A DNA stretch of 64,000 nucleotides from Streptomyces sp. NRRL S-350 (GTDB taxonomy: Bacteria; Actinomycetota; Actinomycetes; Streptomycetales; Streptomycetaceae): contig NZ_JOHO01000002.1 of the NCBI RefSeq assembly GCF_000719705.1, positions 1 through 64,000 of the forward strand, in the 5' to 3' direction. The first letter of the stretch is position 1. Each line of letters opens with the position of its first letter. This document shows, in pieces, positions 31,672 through 40,539 of this stretch. The notes beneath the pieces were generated by a model, which was not told the origin of the DNA, did no database searches, and saw only the letters and a program-made list of their open reading frames with translations. Made by a program: the position numbers and the translations under genes.

Positions 31672-32211
31672 TCAACGGCGCTGCTGCCCGCGGACGGTGA
31701 GCTCCTTGCCGTACCAGACCTCGGCGTACGGGCCGTTGCTGTAGGCGGGTATCTCCTGGTAGCCGTGCCGGAGGTAGAGCGTGCGGGCCTCGATCAGGTC
31801 CAGCCGGGTGTCGAGGACGATCCGGTCGGCGCCCAGGGAGCGTGCCGCCCCGTCGACGGCGGCCAGCAGGCGGGCGCCGCCGCCGGTGCCGCGAAGTCCG
31901 GGACGGACGTAGACGCGGGTCAGTTCGACGGTGGCGGCGTCGAGCCGCCGCAGGCCGGCGCACGAGTGGGCGACGCCGTCGTACCGGCCGATCAGGAACA
32001 GTCCGTCGGGGGCGGCGAGGTCGTCGCTGGGGGAGTCGGCCAGGCCGGCCTCCAACTGCTCCGGGGTGCCTTCCCGGCCGAGGTGCAGGCGGTAGTAGCG
32101 GTTGGCCACGTCGTAGTAGTACGCGCGCAGCAGCTCCAGGGCCTCGGGAGTGGTCACGTCGGCCGGGGCGACGGCCCAGAGGTCGCCGGGGCGGGGCGCG
32201 GTGTTCGTCAT
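31672..32211 (-). CDS. GNAT family N-acetyltransferase
   Basis: A 179-residue GNAT enzyme. ATVELTRVYVRPGLRGTGGGARLL carries the acetyl-CoA binding loop R-G-T-G-G-G (motif A). IVLDTRLDLIEARTLYLRHGYQEI is motif B, and AYSNGPYAEVWYGKEL is a C-terminal strand common in the PhnO/MarR-linked subgroup. The substrate is unknown. The ATG has GATCAT six nt upstream and no ribosome-binding site, so the mRNA may be leaderless. It is divergent from the lipoprotein deacetylase gene, with a 12-bp array between. Confidence 0.88.
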   Translation of the reverse strand: MTNTAPRPGDLWAVAPADVTTPEALELLRAYYYDVANRYYRLHLGREGTPEQLEAGLADSPSDDLAAPDGLFLIGRYDGVAHSCAGLRRLDAATVELTRVYVRPGLRGTGGGARLLAAVDGAARSLGADRIVLDTRLDLIEARTLYLRHGYQEIPAYSNGPYAEVWYGKELTVRGQQRR

Positions 32212-32294
32212 GCGCGCATGATCCACTCCCCGGCTGCACGGTCGCAATCGGTTTTCGGGCCGGCTCCCGGCCGTCCGGCGAGGTGAAGGCGGGG

Positions 32295-32342
32295 GCGAAC
32301 CACCGGGCGGACCGCTGGGCGAACCGCTGGGCGAACCGCGGT
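32295..32342. repeat. 12-bp tandem array, four units
   Basis: Four units of the type GCGAACCGCTGG (variants GCGAACCACCGG, GCGGACCGCTGG, GCGAACCGCGGT) lie head to tail in the divergent region between the GNAT and deacetylase genes, about 100 nt before the latter. Confidence 0.8.
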
Positions 32343-32443
32343 CGGGCGAACGGCAAAGGAACGGCAAGGAGCGCGGCGCGTCGTTGCCCCGCGCGGGTGA
32401 GGAGGGGATTGGCGGGGGTGTGCGACGGGGGAGCAGTGCAGCC

Positions 32444-33505
32444 ATGGACAGACCATCAGATTGTCAGATTAGCGGGGGTTTGAGGGGGGCTCAGCAGCGC
32501 CGGAGCCACGTACGGACCGGCCTGCTGGCCGCCGTCTGCCTCACCGCCGTCGTCGCCGGCTGCGCCGGACCGGCCGGCCCCGCCGCGCCGAAGGCCGCCC
32601 CGGCCAAGGCGGACTCGGCCCCCGTCGCCGAAGCACCCGCGGCCCCCGCCGTCGAGGCCGGCGCGGCGCCCGGCGCCGCCGAGGCCGTCGACCGGGGCGC
32701 GGCCCGACCGCCCGCGGCGCCGCCGCTGCTGCCCGGCCTGGCCCGGAAGGAGGAGGAGACCAGCAGCGAGGCGGTCGCCCGCAAGGAGGCGACCGTCCGG
32801 TCCGCCCTGGAGACCGCCCAGCGGTGGGGCCTGGAGCAGCCGCCGCTGAAGGCCCCACCGCGCCCGGCCACCAGGGCCCAGCTCACCCCCGTGCAGGGCG
32901 TCAAGCTCGCCGACGGCCGCCCGCCCGTGGTCTACCGGGTGCCGACCGACGACAAGGTGGTCTTCCTGACCGTCGACGACGGTGCCGAGAAGGACCCGGA
33001 GTTCTCCCGGATGGCCGAGGAACTCGGGATCCCGCTCAGCGCCTTCGTGTCCGACTACCTGGTGCGCGAGAACTACGGCTACTTCCGCGGCATGCACGCC
33101 CAGGGCGTCGAGATCAACAACCACACGATCAACCACCGCAACCTGAAGGTCCTGGACTACGAGACCCAGCGCCAGGAGATCTGCAGCCAGCAGGACCAAC
33201 TGGAACAGCAGATCGGCGTCCGCCCCCGGCTGTTCCGGCCGCCGTACGGCGAGTACAACGACGACACGCTGCGCGCGGCGGCCTCCTGCGGGGTGCAGGC
33301 GGTGCCGCTGTGGAACGAGGAGGCCTTCCCGGACCACATGGAGTGGCGCTACGACGACCGGAAGCTGCACCCGGGCGACATCATCCTCACCCACTTCCGG
33401 GGCACCGACATCTGGAAGGCGTCCATGCCCGACCTCCTGCGCAAGGTCGTCAACGACGTCACCGCGGCCGGCTTCTCGCTGGGCCGCCTGGACGACTACC
33501 TGTGA
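32444..33505 (+). CDS. Polysaccharide deacetylase lipoprotein
   Basis: A 353-residue lipoprotein with a NodB-homology domain (carbohydrate esterase 4). The signal peptide ends in VAGC with Cys40. An Ala/Pro linker and a short coiled segment (RKEEETSSEAVARKEATVRS) follow. The catalytic part has TVDDG with Asp178/Asp179, the zinc motif H-T-I-N-H, RPPYGEYND, and a final IILTHF. Such enzymes remove acetyl groups from peptidoglycan or other GlcNAc polymers at the outer membrane face. The ATG is preceded by GGGGGAGC; the exact start is fairly safe because the signal needs this region. Confidence 0.9.
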   Translation: MDRPSDCQISGGLRGAQQRRSHVRTGLLAAVCLTAVVAGCAGPAGPAAPKAAPAKADSAPVAEAPAAPAVEAGAAPGAAEAVDRGAARPPAAPPLLPGLARKEEETSSEAVARKEATVRSALETAQRWGLEQPPLKAPPRPATRAQLTPVQGVKLADGRPPVVYRVPTDDKVVFLTVDDGAEKDPEFSRMAEELGIPLSAFVSDYLVRENYGYFRGMHAQGVEINNHTINHRNLKVLDYETQRQEICSQQDQLEQQIGVRPRLFRPPYGEYNDDTLRAAASCGVQAVPLWNEEAFPDHMEWRYDDRKLHPGDIILTHFRGTDIWKASMPDLLRKVVNDVTAAGFSLGRLDDYL

Positions 33506-33565
33506 CGACGACCCGGAGGAACGCGGCCGGCCAGAGGGCGACGGCAGCGGCCTGAGCGGGGACGA

Positions 33566-33997
33566 TCAGCCGAGCGAGAGGGCGTCGAGGTACACCCAGG
33601 CGCCCTCGTGCCGCACGAAGCGGCTGTGCTCGGCGAGCACTCCCTCCTCGCCACCCTCGGTCCAGTACGCCCGGAACGCGACCGTGCCCTCCGCGTGGAA
33701 CGCACCGCCCTCGGTGGTGGAGACCACCTCCAGTCGGGTCCAGCGCAGCGCCGGGTCGAAGTCGACCTCGTCGGGCCTGGTGTCCGGGTGCCAGGTGCGC
33801 AGCAGGTACGCCTCGTCCTGCGCGGCGAAGGCGCTGAACCGGGAGCGCATCAGGGACTCGGCGGTGGTGGCCGCCGTCAGTCCGCGGTGCATCCGGCCGC
33901 AGCAGTCCCCGTAGGCGGCGGGCAGGCCGCACGGGCACGGGGAGGAGGGCAGCAGTCGGGGCGCGGCGGAGCGGGGCGCGGGGCGAGGTCGGGACAT
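33566..33997 (-). CDS. YchJ/UPF0225 family protein with SEC-C motif
   Basis: A 143-residue protein. The N-terminal zinc-binding C-P-C-G-x-x-x-x-Y-G-D-C-C-G and the following LMRSRFSAFAAQDEAYLLRTWHPDTRP are diagnostic for the YchJ (UPF0225) family, which combines a SEC-C zinc motif and a SnoaL-like domain. Function is unknown. Two in-frame ATGs exist. I choose 33997: GAGAAT lies seven nt before it, fitting a leaderless start, and the first ATG (34006) would lie inside that spacing. It stands alone on the minus strand, convergent with the deacetylase. Confidence 0.92.
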   Translation of the reverse strand: MSRPRPAPRSAAPRLLPSSPCPCGLPAAYGDCCGRMHRGLTAATTAESLMRSRFSAFAAQDEAYLLRTWHPDTRPDEVDFDPALRWTRLEVVSTTEGGAFHAEGTVAFRAYWTEGGEEGVLAEHSRFVRHEGAWVYLDALSLG

Positions 33998-34074
33998 GGG
34001 GTCCATTCTCCCTCACCGCCGGGAGGCTCCCGCCCGCCCGGCGGCCAGGCCCGGCCCGCTCCGGCCCGTCCGCG

Positions 34075-34731
34075 TTACGCCGGGCGCCGGAAGGAGTAGT
34101 TGAACTCGGCGTTGCCGAAGTGCCGCATCATCCGGAGCCAGAACGGCATCATCATCTCGGTGGCCCGGGCGGCCGTGATGTCCCCGAGGTCGAGGATCCA
34201 CTCGGCCGGCCAGCCGAACTCGCCGAGCAGCGCGACGGTCTCGGCCTTGGCCGCCGCGTCGTTCCCGGCGATGAAGAGGTTGTGCTCGCCGGTGAGCCTG
34301 CCCGGGTCCGCCATCAGCTCGCAGTTGATGGTGTTGAGCGCCTTGACGACCCGGGCCCCGGGGAACTCGCGCTGGATCCGCTCGCCGACGCTGTCGGTGT
34401 TCACCGGGTCAAGGCTCACCTGGCCCGCCGGATCGAACACCAGCGGGTTGGAGACGTCGATCAGCAGCTTCCCGTCGAGGTGCTCCGCCCCGGCGGCCCG
34501 CAGCGCCGCGAGGGCGACCGTCCCGCCGGTGGCGTTCAGCACCGCCTCGCCGAAGGCGGCCGCCTCGGCGAAGGTCCCGCAGTGGGCGTCGGGGCCGGCC
34601 TGTGCGGCCCAGGCCAGCGCCTTCTCGTTGTCCTTGCTCCGGGAGCCCAGCGTCACCTGGTGGCCGAGCGAGACCAGTTTGCTCCCCAGGGTCTGCCCGA
34701 CCATGCCCGTGCCGATGATTCCGATCCGCAC
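34075..34731 (-). CDS. NADPH-dependent F420 reductase-like protein
   Basis: A 218-residue Rossmann protein of the COG2085 (Fno-like) group. The start MRIGIIGTGMVGQTLGSKLVSLGH holds the G-x-G-x-x-G cofactor loop. TLGSRSKDNEK follows strand 2 and suggests NADP. DVSNPLVFD, VKALNTINCELM and LDLGDITAARATEMMMPFWLRM match the order of conserved blocks. True Fno reduces coenzyme F420 with NADPH, and members of this group may also act on other substrates. The start is GTG with GGGGA eight nt upstream. The neighbours give no pathway clue. Confidence 0.88.
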   Translation of the reverse strand: MRIGIIGTGMVGQTLGSKLVSLGHQVTLGSRSKDNEKALAWAAQAGPDAHCGTFAEAAAFGEAVLNATGGTVALAALRAAGAEHLDGKLLIDVSNPLVFDPAGQVSLDPVNTDSVGERIQREFPGARVVKALNTINCELMADPGRLTGEHNLFIAGNDAAAKAETVALLGEFGWPAEWILDLGDITAARATEMMMPFWLRMMRHFGNAEFNYSFRRPA

Positions 34732-35288
34732 CGTTTCCCCGTCTCGTCAGGTGGAGGCCCGTCCCGATCGGACGTTCCGGCGACGACCATAGTTGACCCG
34801 GCGTCAGTTCGGCCGGAACACCCGGATCACCTCTCCGTCCCGATGGCGGACATGGCGGCGACGCACCCGCTCGGGCCGTGGCGGCGCCGGCGTACCCGGT
34901 CCGGCCGGGGGGCGCGTTCTCAGGGGTGAGCGTCGCCCACCGGGTGCGGGCGGGTACGTCGCCCGGGCCTCGCCCGTCGGCGCGGCGGAACCGGACGGCC
35001 TGACGCGGGCGCTGTGGGGTCGAGCGGCAACGGGCGCCCGCCGCGGGCGGGTTCGACGGTCCCGGGCGGTCCGGCGGCGATGGTCGGCCGTACGTCGCGT
35101 GGCGCGCGAGTGTGCGCGGCGCGCGACTTCTCCGCGCCCCGGGCCATGGCCGGGTTGCCGGGGCTCGGCGAGTCGCCCGACCCGGCTCGGGTTGTCACTG
35201 ATAGTAGTTGCCTGGTTGCGGAGGGATCCGTCGCGGAGCCGGATCCCGCGCGCCGACCGGGCGGGACGACTCGACATGAGGAGCGGTC
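34732..35288. other. Long intergenic region without a clear gene
   Basis: 557 nt between divergent genes. Open frames are Arg/Pro/Ala-rich on both strands and do not look like protein. TTGTCACTGATAGTAG (35191-35206) is an AT-richer promoter-like patch for the downstream gene. Nothing else is recognised. Confidence 0.5.
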
Positions 35289-35690
35289 ATGGATGGCAGG
35301 CAGCGTCCGCCGCGAGCGCGGAGCCCGCGCCGGGGCAGGGCCGCCGGAAGCGGCGGCCGGGTGGACTCCCGCGTGGAGTTCGCCCGTATCGAGGGCTTCC
35401 TGGCCTGGGAGGCCGAGGTGGCGGCGGCCGAGCGCGACGCCCGCGCCTTCGCCGGGCAGTTCGCCTGGCTGCCGGCCGCGGAGCGGGAGAGCATCGAGCA
35501 GGCCTACACCGCCGACCGGCTGCGCTACGCCGAGGAGGTCGTGGACCGCGCCGTCGAACGCTGCCGCCGGCTGGCCGCCCGCTACCGCAGCGAATGCCAC
35601 CGGATCTGCACCCGCTGGGCGGCGCTCTGCCTCTCCGTCACCCTGGCGGTGGCGCTGTTCGCCGTCGCCCCGGCGGTCCTGCGGAACTGA
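35289..35690 (+). CDS. Conserved hypothetical with coiled region and C-terminal helix
   Basis: A 133-residue protein of unknown function. An Arg-rich start (residues 1-22) leads to GGRVDSRVEFARIEGFLAWEAEVAAAERDARAFA, a charged helical stretch to about residue 100, and one hydrophobic helix at the end (about 110-130). It resembles a group of streptomycete hypotheticals that I remember without function. The ATG has GAGGAG five nt upstream. It is convergent with the cytochrome b gene, with a long shared terminator between. Confidence 0.75.
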   Translation: MDGRQRPPRARSPRRGRAAGSGGRVDSRVEFARIEGFLAWEAEVAAAERDARAFAGQFAWLPAAERESIEQAYTADRLRYAEEVVDRAVERCRRLAARYRSECHRICTRWAALCLSVTLAVALFAVAPAVLRN

Positions 35691-35721
35691 GCCCGCAGGG
35701 CCGCTCGCGCCGGACGTGCGA

Positions 35722-35761
35722 CGAGGGCCCGCTGCGCCGTTGCCGGCGCAGCGGGCCCTCG
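35722..35761. terminator. Bidirectional terminator, 17-bp stem
   Basis: CGAGGGCCCGCTGCGCC (35722-35738) pairs perfectly with GGCGCAGCGGGCCCTCG (35745-35761) around a 6-nt loop. It lies between the convergent 35289 and cytochrome b genes. Confidence 0.88.
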
Positions 35762-35808
35762 CCCGGTTCGGGAACCGACGGTGACCGTGGATCGGTGGCG
35801 ACCGTGGA

Positions 35809-37464
35809 TCAGTGGTGGCCGTGGCCGCTGGTGACCTCCGCGTGCTCCTCCGCGGTCGGCTTGGCGATCTGGCTGTTCCGGCCGTAGAAGCCGCGGGACA
35901 GCTTGACCCGGGTGCGCGTCCACAGGCCGGTCCTGCGGACCACCCCGTTCTCGTCCACCTCGGGCGGCAGGTCCGTCGGCTGCGGCTGGTCGTGCGCCGT
36001 GAGGGTGTAGAGCCGGCCCTGCGGCAGCGGGGCGTGGACCTCGACGAACTCGCCGTGCTGGAGCCGGTTGATGACGCCGGTCTCCCGGCCGTGCAGCACC
36101 TTCTCCTTGTCCCGCCGCTGCAGGCCCAGGCACCACCGCTTGGTGATCACGAAGACCACCACCGGCACGGCGAAGAAGCCGGCCCGCACCGCGTAGGTGA
36201 TCGCGTTGATCGAGAGGTGGAAGTGGGTGGCCAGCAGGTCGTTGCCGCCACCGGCCAGCAGGATCAGGTAGAGGCTCATCCAGGCCGCGCCGAAGGCCGT
36301 ACGGACCGGGGCGTTGCGCGGCCGGTCGGCGATGTGGTGCTCGCCGCGGTCCCCGGTGACCCAGGCCTCCAGGAACGGCCAGCACCAGATGACGAGCAGC
36401 ACGGTCGGGAAGACCATCAGCGGGATGAACACCCCGAGGTTGAGGGTGTGGCCGCCCCAGACGCTGATCTCCCAGCCGGGCATCACCCGGATCAGGCCCT
36501 CGGAGAAGCCCATGTACCAGTCCGGCTGGGCGTCCGTGGACACCTGGTCGGGCCGGTAGGGGCCGTACGCCCAGATCGGGTTGATCGTGGCGATCGCCGA
36601 CATCACCGCGACCACGCCGAAGACCAGGAAGAAGAAGCCGCCCGCCTTGGCCGTGTAGACCGGCAGCAGCGGCATGCCGACCACGTTCTCATTGGTGCGG
36701 CCGGCCCCGGCGAACTGCGTGTGCTTGTGGTAGAAGACCAGGATCAGGTGCGCCGCCAGCAGGCCCAGCATGATTCCCGGGATCAGCAGCACGTGGACGG
36801 TGAACAGGCGCGGGATGATGTCGTGCCCCGGGAACTCGCCGCCGAACAGGAAGAACTGCAGGTAGGTGCCGACGATCGGGACGGCCAGGATCGCGCCCTC
36901 CATGAACCGGATGCCGGTGCCGGAGAGCAGGTCGTCGGGCAGGGAGTAGCCCATGAAGCCGTCGAACATGCCGAGGATCAGCAGCAGCGCGCCGAAGACC
37001 CAGTTGATCTCGCGGGGCTTGCGGAAGGCACCGGTGAAGAACACGCGCATCATGTGCGTGAGCATCCCGGCGATGAAGACGACGGCCGCCCAGTGGTGGA
37101 TCTGGCGCATCAGCAGGCCGCCGCGGACCTCGAAGCTGATGTTGATCGTCGAGGCGTAGGCCTCCGACATCGGGATGCCCTTGAGCGGCACGTACGACCC
37201 GTCGTAGACGACCTCGCCCATGCTCGGCGTGAAGAACATGGTGAGCCAGACGCCGGTCAGGATGATGATGACGAAGGTGTAGAGCGCGATCTCGCCCAGC
37301 ATGAAGGACCAGTGGTCGGGAAAGATCTTGCGCAGGTTGGACTTGGCCAGGGCGTAGATGCCGAGCCGACCGTCGGTCCAGTCGGCCAGCGCCTCCACCT
37401 TGTTGGCGGGCTTGGCGCGCGTGCTGGTCACCGGTCCCGGCTGCGACTGCTGGTCGGTGCTCAC
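35809..37464 (-). CDS. qcrB: Cytochrome bc1 complex cytochrome b subunit
   Basis: A 551-residue actinobacterial cytochrome b, quinol-oxidising subunit of the bc1-aa3 supercomplex. Eight or nine helices are predicted. Heme b ligands are visible as His in MRQIHHWAA, LTHMMR, FTVHVLLIPG and AAHLILVFYH. The Q-site segment PDW (QPDWYMGF) is present. The usual actinobacterial C-terminal soluble extension ends in a His-rich GHGHH. The start is GTG with GGGGAG upstream. Unlike the canonical ctaE-qcrC-qcrA-qcrB cluster, none of the partner genes is next to it, so this is an orphan, probably second, copy. Confidence 0.95.
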   Translation of the reverse strand: MSTDQQSQPGPVTSTRAKPANKVEALADWTDGRLGIYALAKSNLRKIFPDHWSFMLGEIALYTFVIIILTGVWLTMFFTPSMGEVVYDGSYVPLKGIPMSEAYASTINISFEVRGGLLMRQIHHWAAVVFIAGMLTHMMRVFFTGAFRKPREINWVFGALLLILGMFDGFMGYSLPDDLLSGTGIRFMEGAILAVPIVGTYLQFFLFGGEFPGHDIIPRLFTVHVLLIPGIMLGLLAAHLILVFYHKHTQFAGAGRTNENVVGMPLLPVYTAKAGGFFFLVFGVVAVMSAIATINPIWAYGPYRPDQVSTDAQPDWYMGFSEGLIRVMPGWEISVWGGHTLNLGVFIPLMVFPTVLLVIWCWPFLEAWVTGDRGEHHIADRPRNAPVRTAFGAAWMSLYLILLAGGGNDLLATHFHLSINAITYAVRAGFFAVPVVVFVITKRWCLGLQRRDKEKVLHGRETGVINRLQHGEFVEVHAPLPQGRLYTLTAHDQPQPTDLPPEVDENGVVRRTGLWTRTRVKLSRGFYGRNSQIAKPTAEEHAEVTSGHGHH

Positions 37465-37839
37465 GACGGGCTCCCCGGCGTTCTCGGCGCGCCCTGCTGG
37501 AGACCCGCCGGCGAGAACGCCGGCCGGCGAAGTGTTGTGATCATGGGACCTCTCGATACGGGCCCGCCGGCCGGACCGGCGCGCGGACCCGGGGGCCCGC
37601 TGGACTCGTTGCTCAGGGTGATGGACCGCTTACTCTGTCATGCTGTCGGCAGGGGGCCGACTGTGCACGTCCATCGGGCCGTCCGGCCGCTCGTGTCGGG
37701 CCGGACGGGGGTTCCTGACGCCCGATCGGCTGGCCGCCGGTCGGCTCAACGGGTGTCGATGCTGCGGTCGGGTGCCGCTGAACCGTTTCGGCGCGCGCCG
37801 CGTCCGGGGGTCGCGCGATCCACGGCCTACGCTGCGCCA
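37465..37839. other. Divergent intergenic region upstream of qcrB
   Basis: The 375-nt gap holds the promoter of the cytochrome b gene and that of the 37840 gene. TTGCTC (37610-37615) and TACTCT (37632-37637) are a loosely spaced -35/-10-like pair on the plus strand. TACGCT at 37828-37833 is a -10 six nt before the downstream ATG. No gene is seen. Confidence 0.45.
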
Positions 37840-38160
37840 ATGGTGGATCACCGTGAACTGTTCGAGGACGTCACCGACGCCCTGGCCCGCGCCGGGTTCG
37901 ACACCGCGCCGGGCCCCTCACCGCTTCGGATCGGCCATCACCCCGAGGGAGTGGTGGTCGGCTGGAGCCCGGGCGCGGACCCGGACGGGCCGCCGACCCG
38001 GGAGGCGCGCGCGGCCCTGAGCGCCGCCGCCGCGCTCGTCCTGCGCGAGTGCGGCCACCTGGTCGCCGAGACGGAGACGGGCGAGCTGCTCGTGCGCTCC
38101 GCCGAACCGGTGACGGTCCTGGCCGAGCCGGAGCCGGTGCCGGAGCAGTGGTGGGGGTGA
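37840..38160 (+). CDS. Hypothetical protein
   Basis: A 106-residue acidic protein of unknown function. MVDHRELFEDVTDALARAGFDTAPG is followed by RIGHHPEGVVVGWSPG, an Ala-rich helix (REARAALSAAAALVLRECGHLV) and a C-terminal PEPVPEQWWG. The pattern suggests a small alpha/beta domain; similar short proteins are common in streptomycetes. TACGCT six nt before the ATG indicates a leaderless transcript. Degenerate tandem repeats begin immediately after the stop. Confidence 0.75.
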   Translation: MVDHRELFEDVTDALARAGFDTAPGPSPLRIGHHPEGVVVGWSPGADPDGPPTREARAALSAAAALVLRECGHLVAETETGELLVRSAEPVTVLAEPEPVPEQWWG

Positions 38161-38162
38161 CC

Positions 38163-38260
38163 CGCGCCTGCCGTACGTGCCGCACCCGTTGTGCGTGCCG
38201 CGTCTGCCGTGCGTGCCGTGCCCGCTGTGCGTGCCGCGCCTGGCGTGGGCGCCACGCGGG
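38163..38260. repeat. Degenerate 15-18 bp tandem repeats
   Basis: Variants of TGCGTGCCGCGCCTGCCG follow the stop of the 37840 gene for about 100 nt. They occupy part of the 318-nt gap before the efe operon. The remainder of that gap holds the iron box and the operon promoter. Confidence 0.65.
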
Positions 38261-38344
38261 CGAAACTGCGGGTCCGGCGAGCACCCCGGGCTTCCCATAC
38301 CGAACCCTTACCTGAAGCTGGGGTGCAGTTGACCAGCTCGGCCC

Positions 38345-38363
38345 TAAGGTTTGCCTAAGCTAA
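38345..38363. promoter_or_regulatory. IdeR/DmdR1-type iron box
   Basis: TAAGGTTTGCCTAAGCTAA, read on the other strand as TTAGCTTAGGCAAACCTTA, closely matches the actinobacterial iron-box consensus TTAGGTTAGGCTAACCTAA. It lies 116 nt before the EfeU-EfeO start. Iron-replete DmdR1/IdeR would repress the operon. Confidence 0.75.
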
Positions 38364-38478
38364 GCCGAAGCGCCCTGGACCACCACGTCCGGGGCGTTCG
38401 GCTGTGCCGCTCCACCGCCACCGCGGCGGGGCGAGGACAGGTGACGGCCCGGGGCGGCCCGGGGGAGGAGCCCGCTGC

Positions 38479-40539
38479 ATGTGGGATGAGGCGTTTCCCA
38501 GCTTCCTGATCGGGCTGCGCGAAGGCCTGGAAGCCGGACTGATCGTGTCGATCCTGGTCGCCACACTGGTCCGGGCCGGCCAGAAGAACCGTTTGCCCCA
38601 GGTGTGGACGGGCGTCGCGGCGGCCCTCGCACTCAGCCTGAGCTTCGGAGCGGTACTCACCTTCACCGCCGCCAACCTGTCCGGCCACGCCCAGGAGGCG
38701 TTCGGCGGGGTGCTCAGCCTGATCGCGGTCTGCTTCGTCACCGCGATGGTGTTCTGGATGCGCCGCTCGGCCCGTACCCTCTCCGCCGAACTGAAGGAGA
38801 AGGTCCAGGCCTCGCTGGCGATGGGCGCCGGCGCCCTGGTCCTCACCAGCTTCCTCGCGGTCGCCCGCGAAGGCCTGGAGACCTCCCTCTTCCTGTGGAC
38901 CAACGTGCGCACCGCCGGGGAGTCCACCGGGCCGCTGATCGGCGCGGCCGCCGGCCTGGTGCTCTCCACCGCGCTCTGCTGGGGCCTGTACCGGCGGGCG
39001 CTGAAGATGAACCTCACCCGGTTCTTCACCGTCACCGGCGCCGGCCTCATCGTCGTCGCGGCGGGCGTGCTCGGCTACGGCCTGCGCGACCTGCAGGAGT
39101 CCGGCCTGGTCGGCGGCGGCAGCACGTACGCCTTCGACCTGAGCGGCCACCTGGACGCCTCGTCCTGGTACGCCACCCTCGTCCAGGGCACGCTCAACCT
39201 GACCGTCACCATGACCGTCCTGCAGGTCGTCGGCTACGTCGCGTACCTGGGCATCGTCATGACGACGTTCATCGACGGCGTCCGGGGCGGCGCGAGCGCT
39301 CAGGCCCCCGCGGCGGGCTCCGGGACCGCGTCGGTTCCGACGGCCGCAGCCACCGGGGACGCGGCCGCGCCGGTGCGCCCCGGCCGTCCGCGCTGGGTGC
39401 TGCCCACCGCGCTGGTCGCCGTGCCCGTCGTGGTGGCCGGCGCCGTGGTCGCGGTCAGCGACGGCAAGCAGGACGGCTCCGCCACCGTCTCCGTCTCCGA
39501 GCGGGAGTGCGGCCGGGGATTCGGCTCCCCGCAGCCCGGCCAGCAGGTGTTCCAGATGCACAACACCGGCGACAAGGTCTCCGAGGTGTACCTGGTCGAC
39601 CCGGGCACCGGCGCGGTCTACGGCGAGATCGAGGGCCTGGCCCCCGGCACCACCCGGGCCCTGACCGCCACCATCGGCATTGGCGACTACGCCTGGCGCT
39701 GCGTGCCCACCGGCGGCACGTCCGTCACCTCCACCGCCGTGCACGTCACCGGCGGCAGCGAGGTGAAGGCCGTCAAGCCGGTCTCCGAGGACGACCTCAA
39801 GGCCCCGCTCGACAGCTACAAGGACTACGTCGTCCAGGGCCTCGCCGCGCTCATGACGCAGACCCAGAAGCTCCAGGCCGACGTGCACTCCGGCGACCTC
39901 GCCACCGCCGAGGCCGACTGGCTCACCGCCCACCTGCAGTACGCCGCACTCGGTGCGGCCTACGGCACCTTCGCCGACCTCGACGGCAAGATCGACGGGC
40001 GCCCGGACGGCCTTGCCGACAAGTACCAGGACCCGGGCTTCACCGGCTTCCTGCGCCTGGAGTACGGCCTCTGGCACGGCCAGTCCGCCGCCGACCTGAC
40101 GCCCGTCGCCGACGAGCTGGCCCAGAACGTCGCCAAACTGGTGCACGACTTCCCCGGGCAGGACTTCGATCCCGGCGCCCTGCCGCTGCGCGCCCACGAG
40201 ATCCTGGAGAACACCCTCCAGTTCGAACTGACCGGCGACACCGACATGGGCAGCGGCACCACCCTGGCCACCGCCCAGGCCAACCTGGCGGGCACCCAGG
40301 AGCTGCTGACGCTGCTGCAGCCGCTGCTCGACGAGCGCGATCCGCAGGTACTGGTGCGGGTGAACGCCGGGATGAAGCGGGTCGGCGACCTCGTGGCCGC
40401 CGCGCACCGGCCCGAGGGCTGGACCCCGGTCGACCGGCTCCCCGCCGACCGCCGCCGTCAGCTCGACGGCGCCACCGGCCAACTGCTCGAAGACCTCGCC
40501 CCCATCCCCGCCCTGCTCGAGATCCGGAAGGCCGCCTGA
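38479..40539 (+). CDS. efeUO: EfeU-EfeO fusion, ferrous iron uptake
   Basis: A 686-residue fusion. Residues 1-270 are the FTR1/EfeU permease with seven helices and two REGLE iron motifs (14-18 and 130-134). A linker and an extra helix (306-326) lead to EfeO: a cupredoxin-like domain (about 335-425) and an M75 domain (about 440-680) with LGAAYGTF and LEYGLWHG. The M75 signature normally reads HxxE in GFHRxEY; here it is L525-R-L-E528. The ATG has GGAGGAG upstream. EfeB overlaps by one nt. Together they import iron across the membrane, with EfeO presenting the metal. I recall separate efeU and efeO genes in most bacteria. Confidence 0.92.
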   Translation: MWDEAFPSFLIGLREGLEAGLIVSILVATLVRAGQKNRLPQVWTGVAAALALSLSFGAVLTFTAANLSGHAQEAFGGVLSLIAVCFVTAMVFWMRRSARTLSAELKEKVQASLAMGAGALVLTSFLAVAREGLETSLFLWTNVRTAGESTGPLIGAAAGLVLSTALCWGLYRRALKMNLTRFFTVTGAGLIVVAAGVLGYGLRDLQESGLVGGGSTYAFDLSGHLDASSWYATLVQGTLNLTVTMTVLQVVGYVAYLGIVMTTFIDGVRGGASAQAPAAGSGTASVPTAAATGDAAAPVRPGRPRWVLPTALVAVPVVVAGAVVAVSDGKQDGSATVSVSERECGRGFGSPQPGQQVFQMHNTGDKVSEVYLVDPGTGAVYGEIEGLAPGTTRALTATIGIGDYAWRCVPTGGTSVTSTAVHVTGGSEVKAVKPVSEDDLKAPLDSYKDYVVQGLAALMTQTQKLQADVHSGDLATAEADWLTAHLQYAALGAAYGTFADLDGKIDGRPDGLADKYQDPGFTGFLRLEYGLWHGQSAADLTPVADELAQNVAKLVHDFPGQDFDPGALPLRAHEILENTLQFELTGDTDMGSGTTLATAQANLAGTQELLTLLQPLLDERDPQVLVRVNAGMKRVGDLVAAAHRPEGWTPVDRLPADRRRQLDGATGQLLEDLAPIPALLEIRKAA

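Noticed and set aside
34793..35887. Long overlapping frames between the Fno-like and 35289 genes
   Set aside because: All are Arg/Pro/Ser/Ala-rich with no family signature, and the strands give equally poor proteins.
35812..38160. A 782-residue plus-strand frame covering the qcrB antisense and the 37840 gene
   Set aside because: The first 670 codons are antisense to intact qcrB. Only the last 106 codons, with their own -10 and ATG, are kept.
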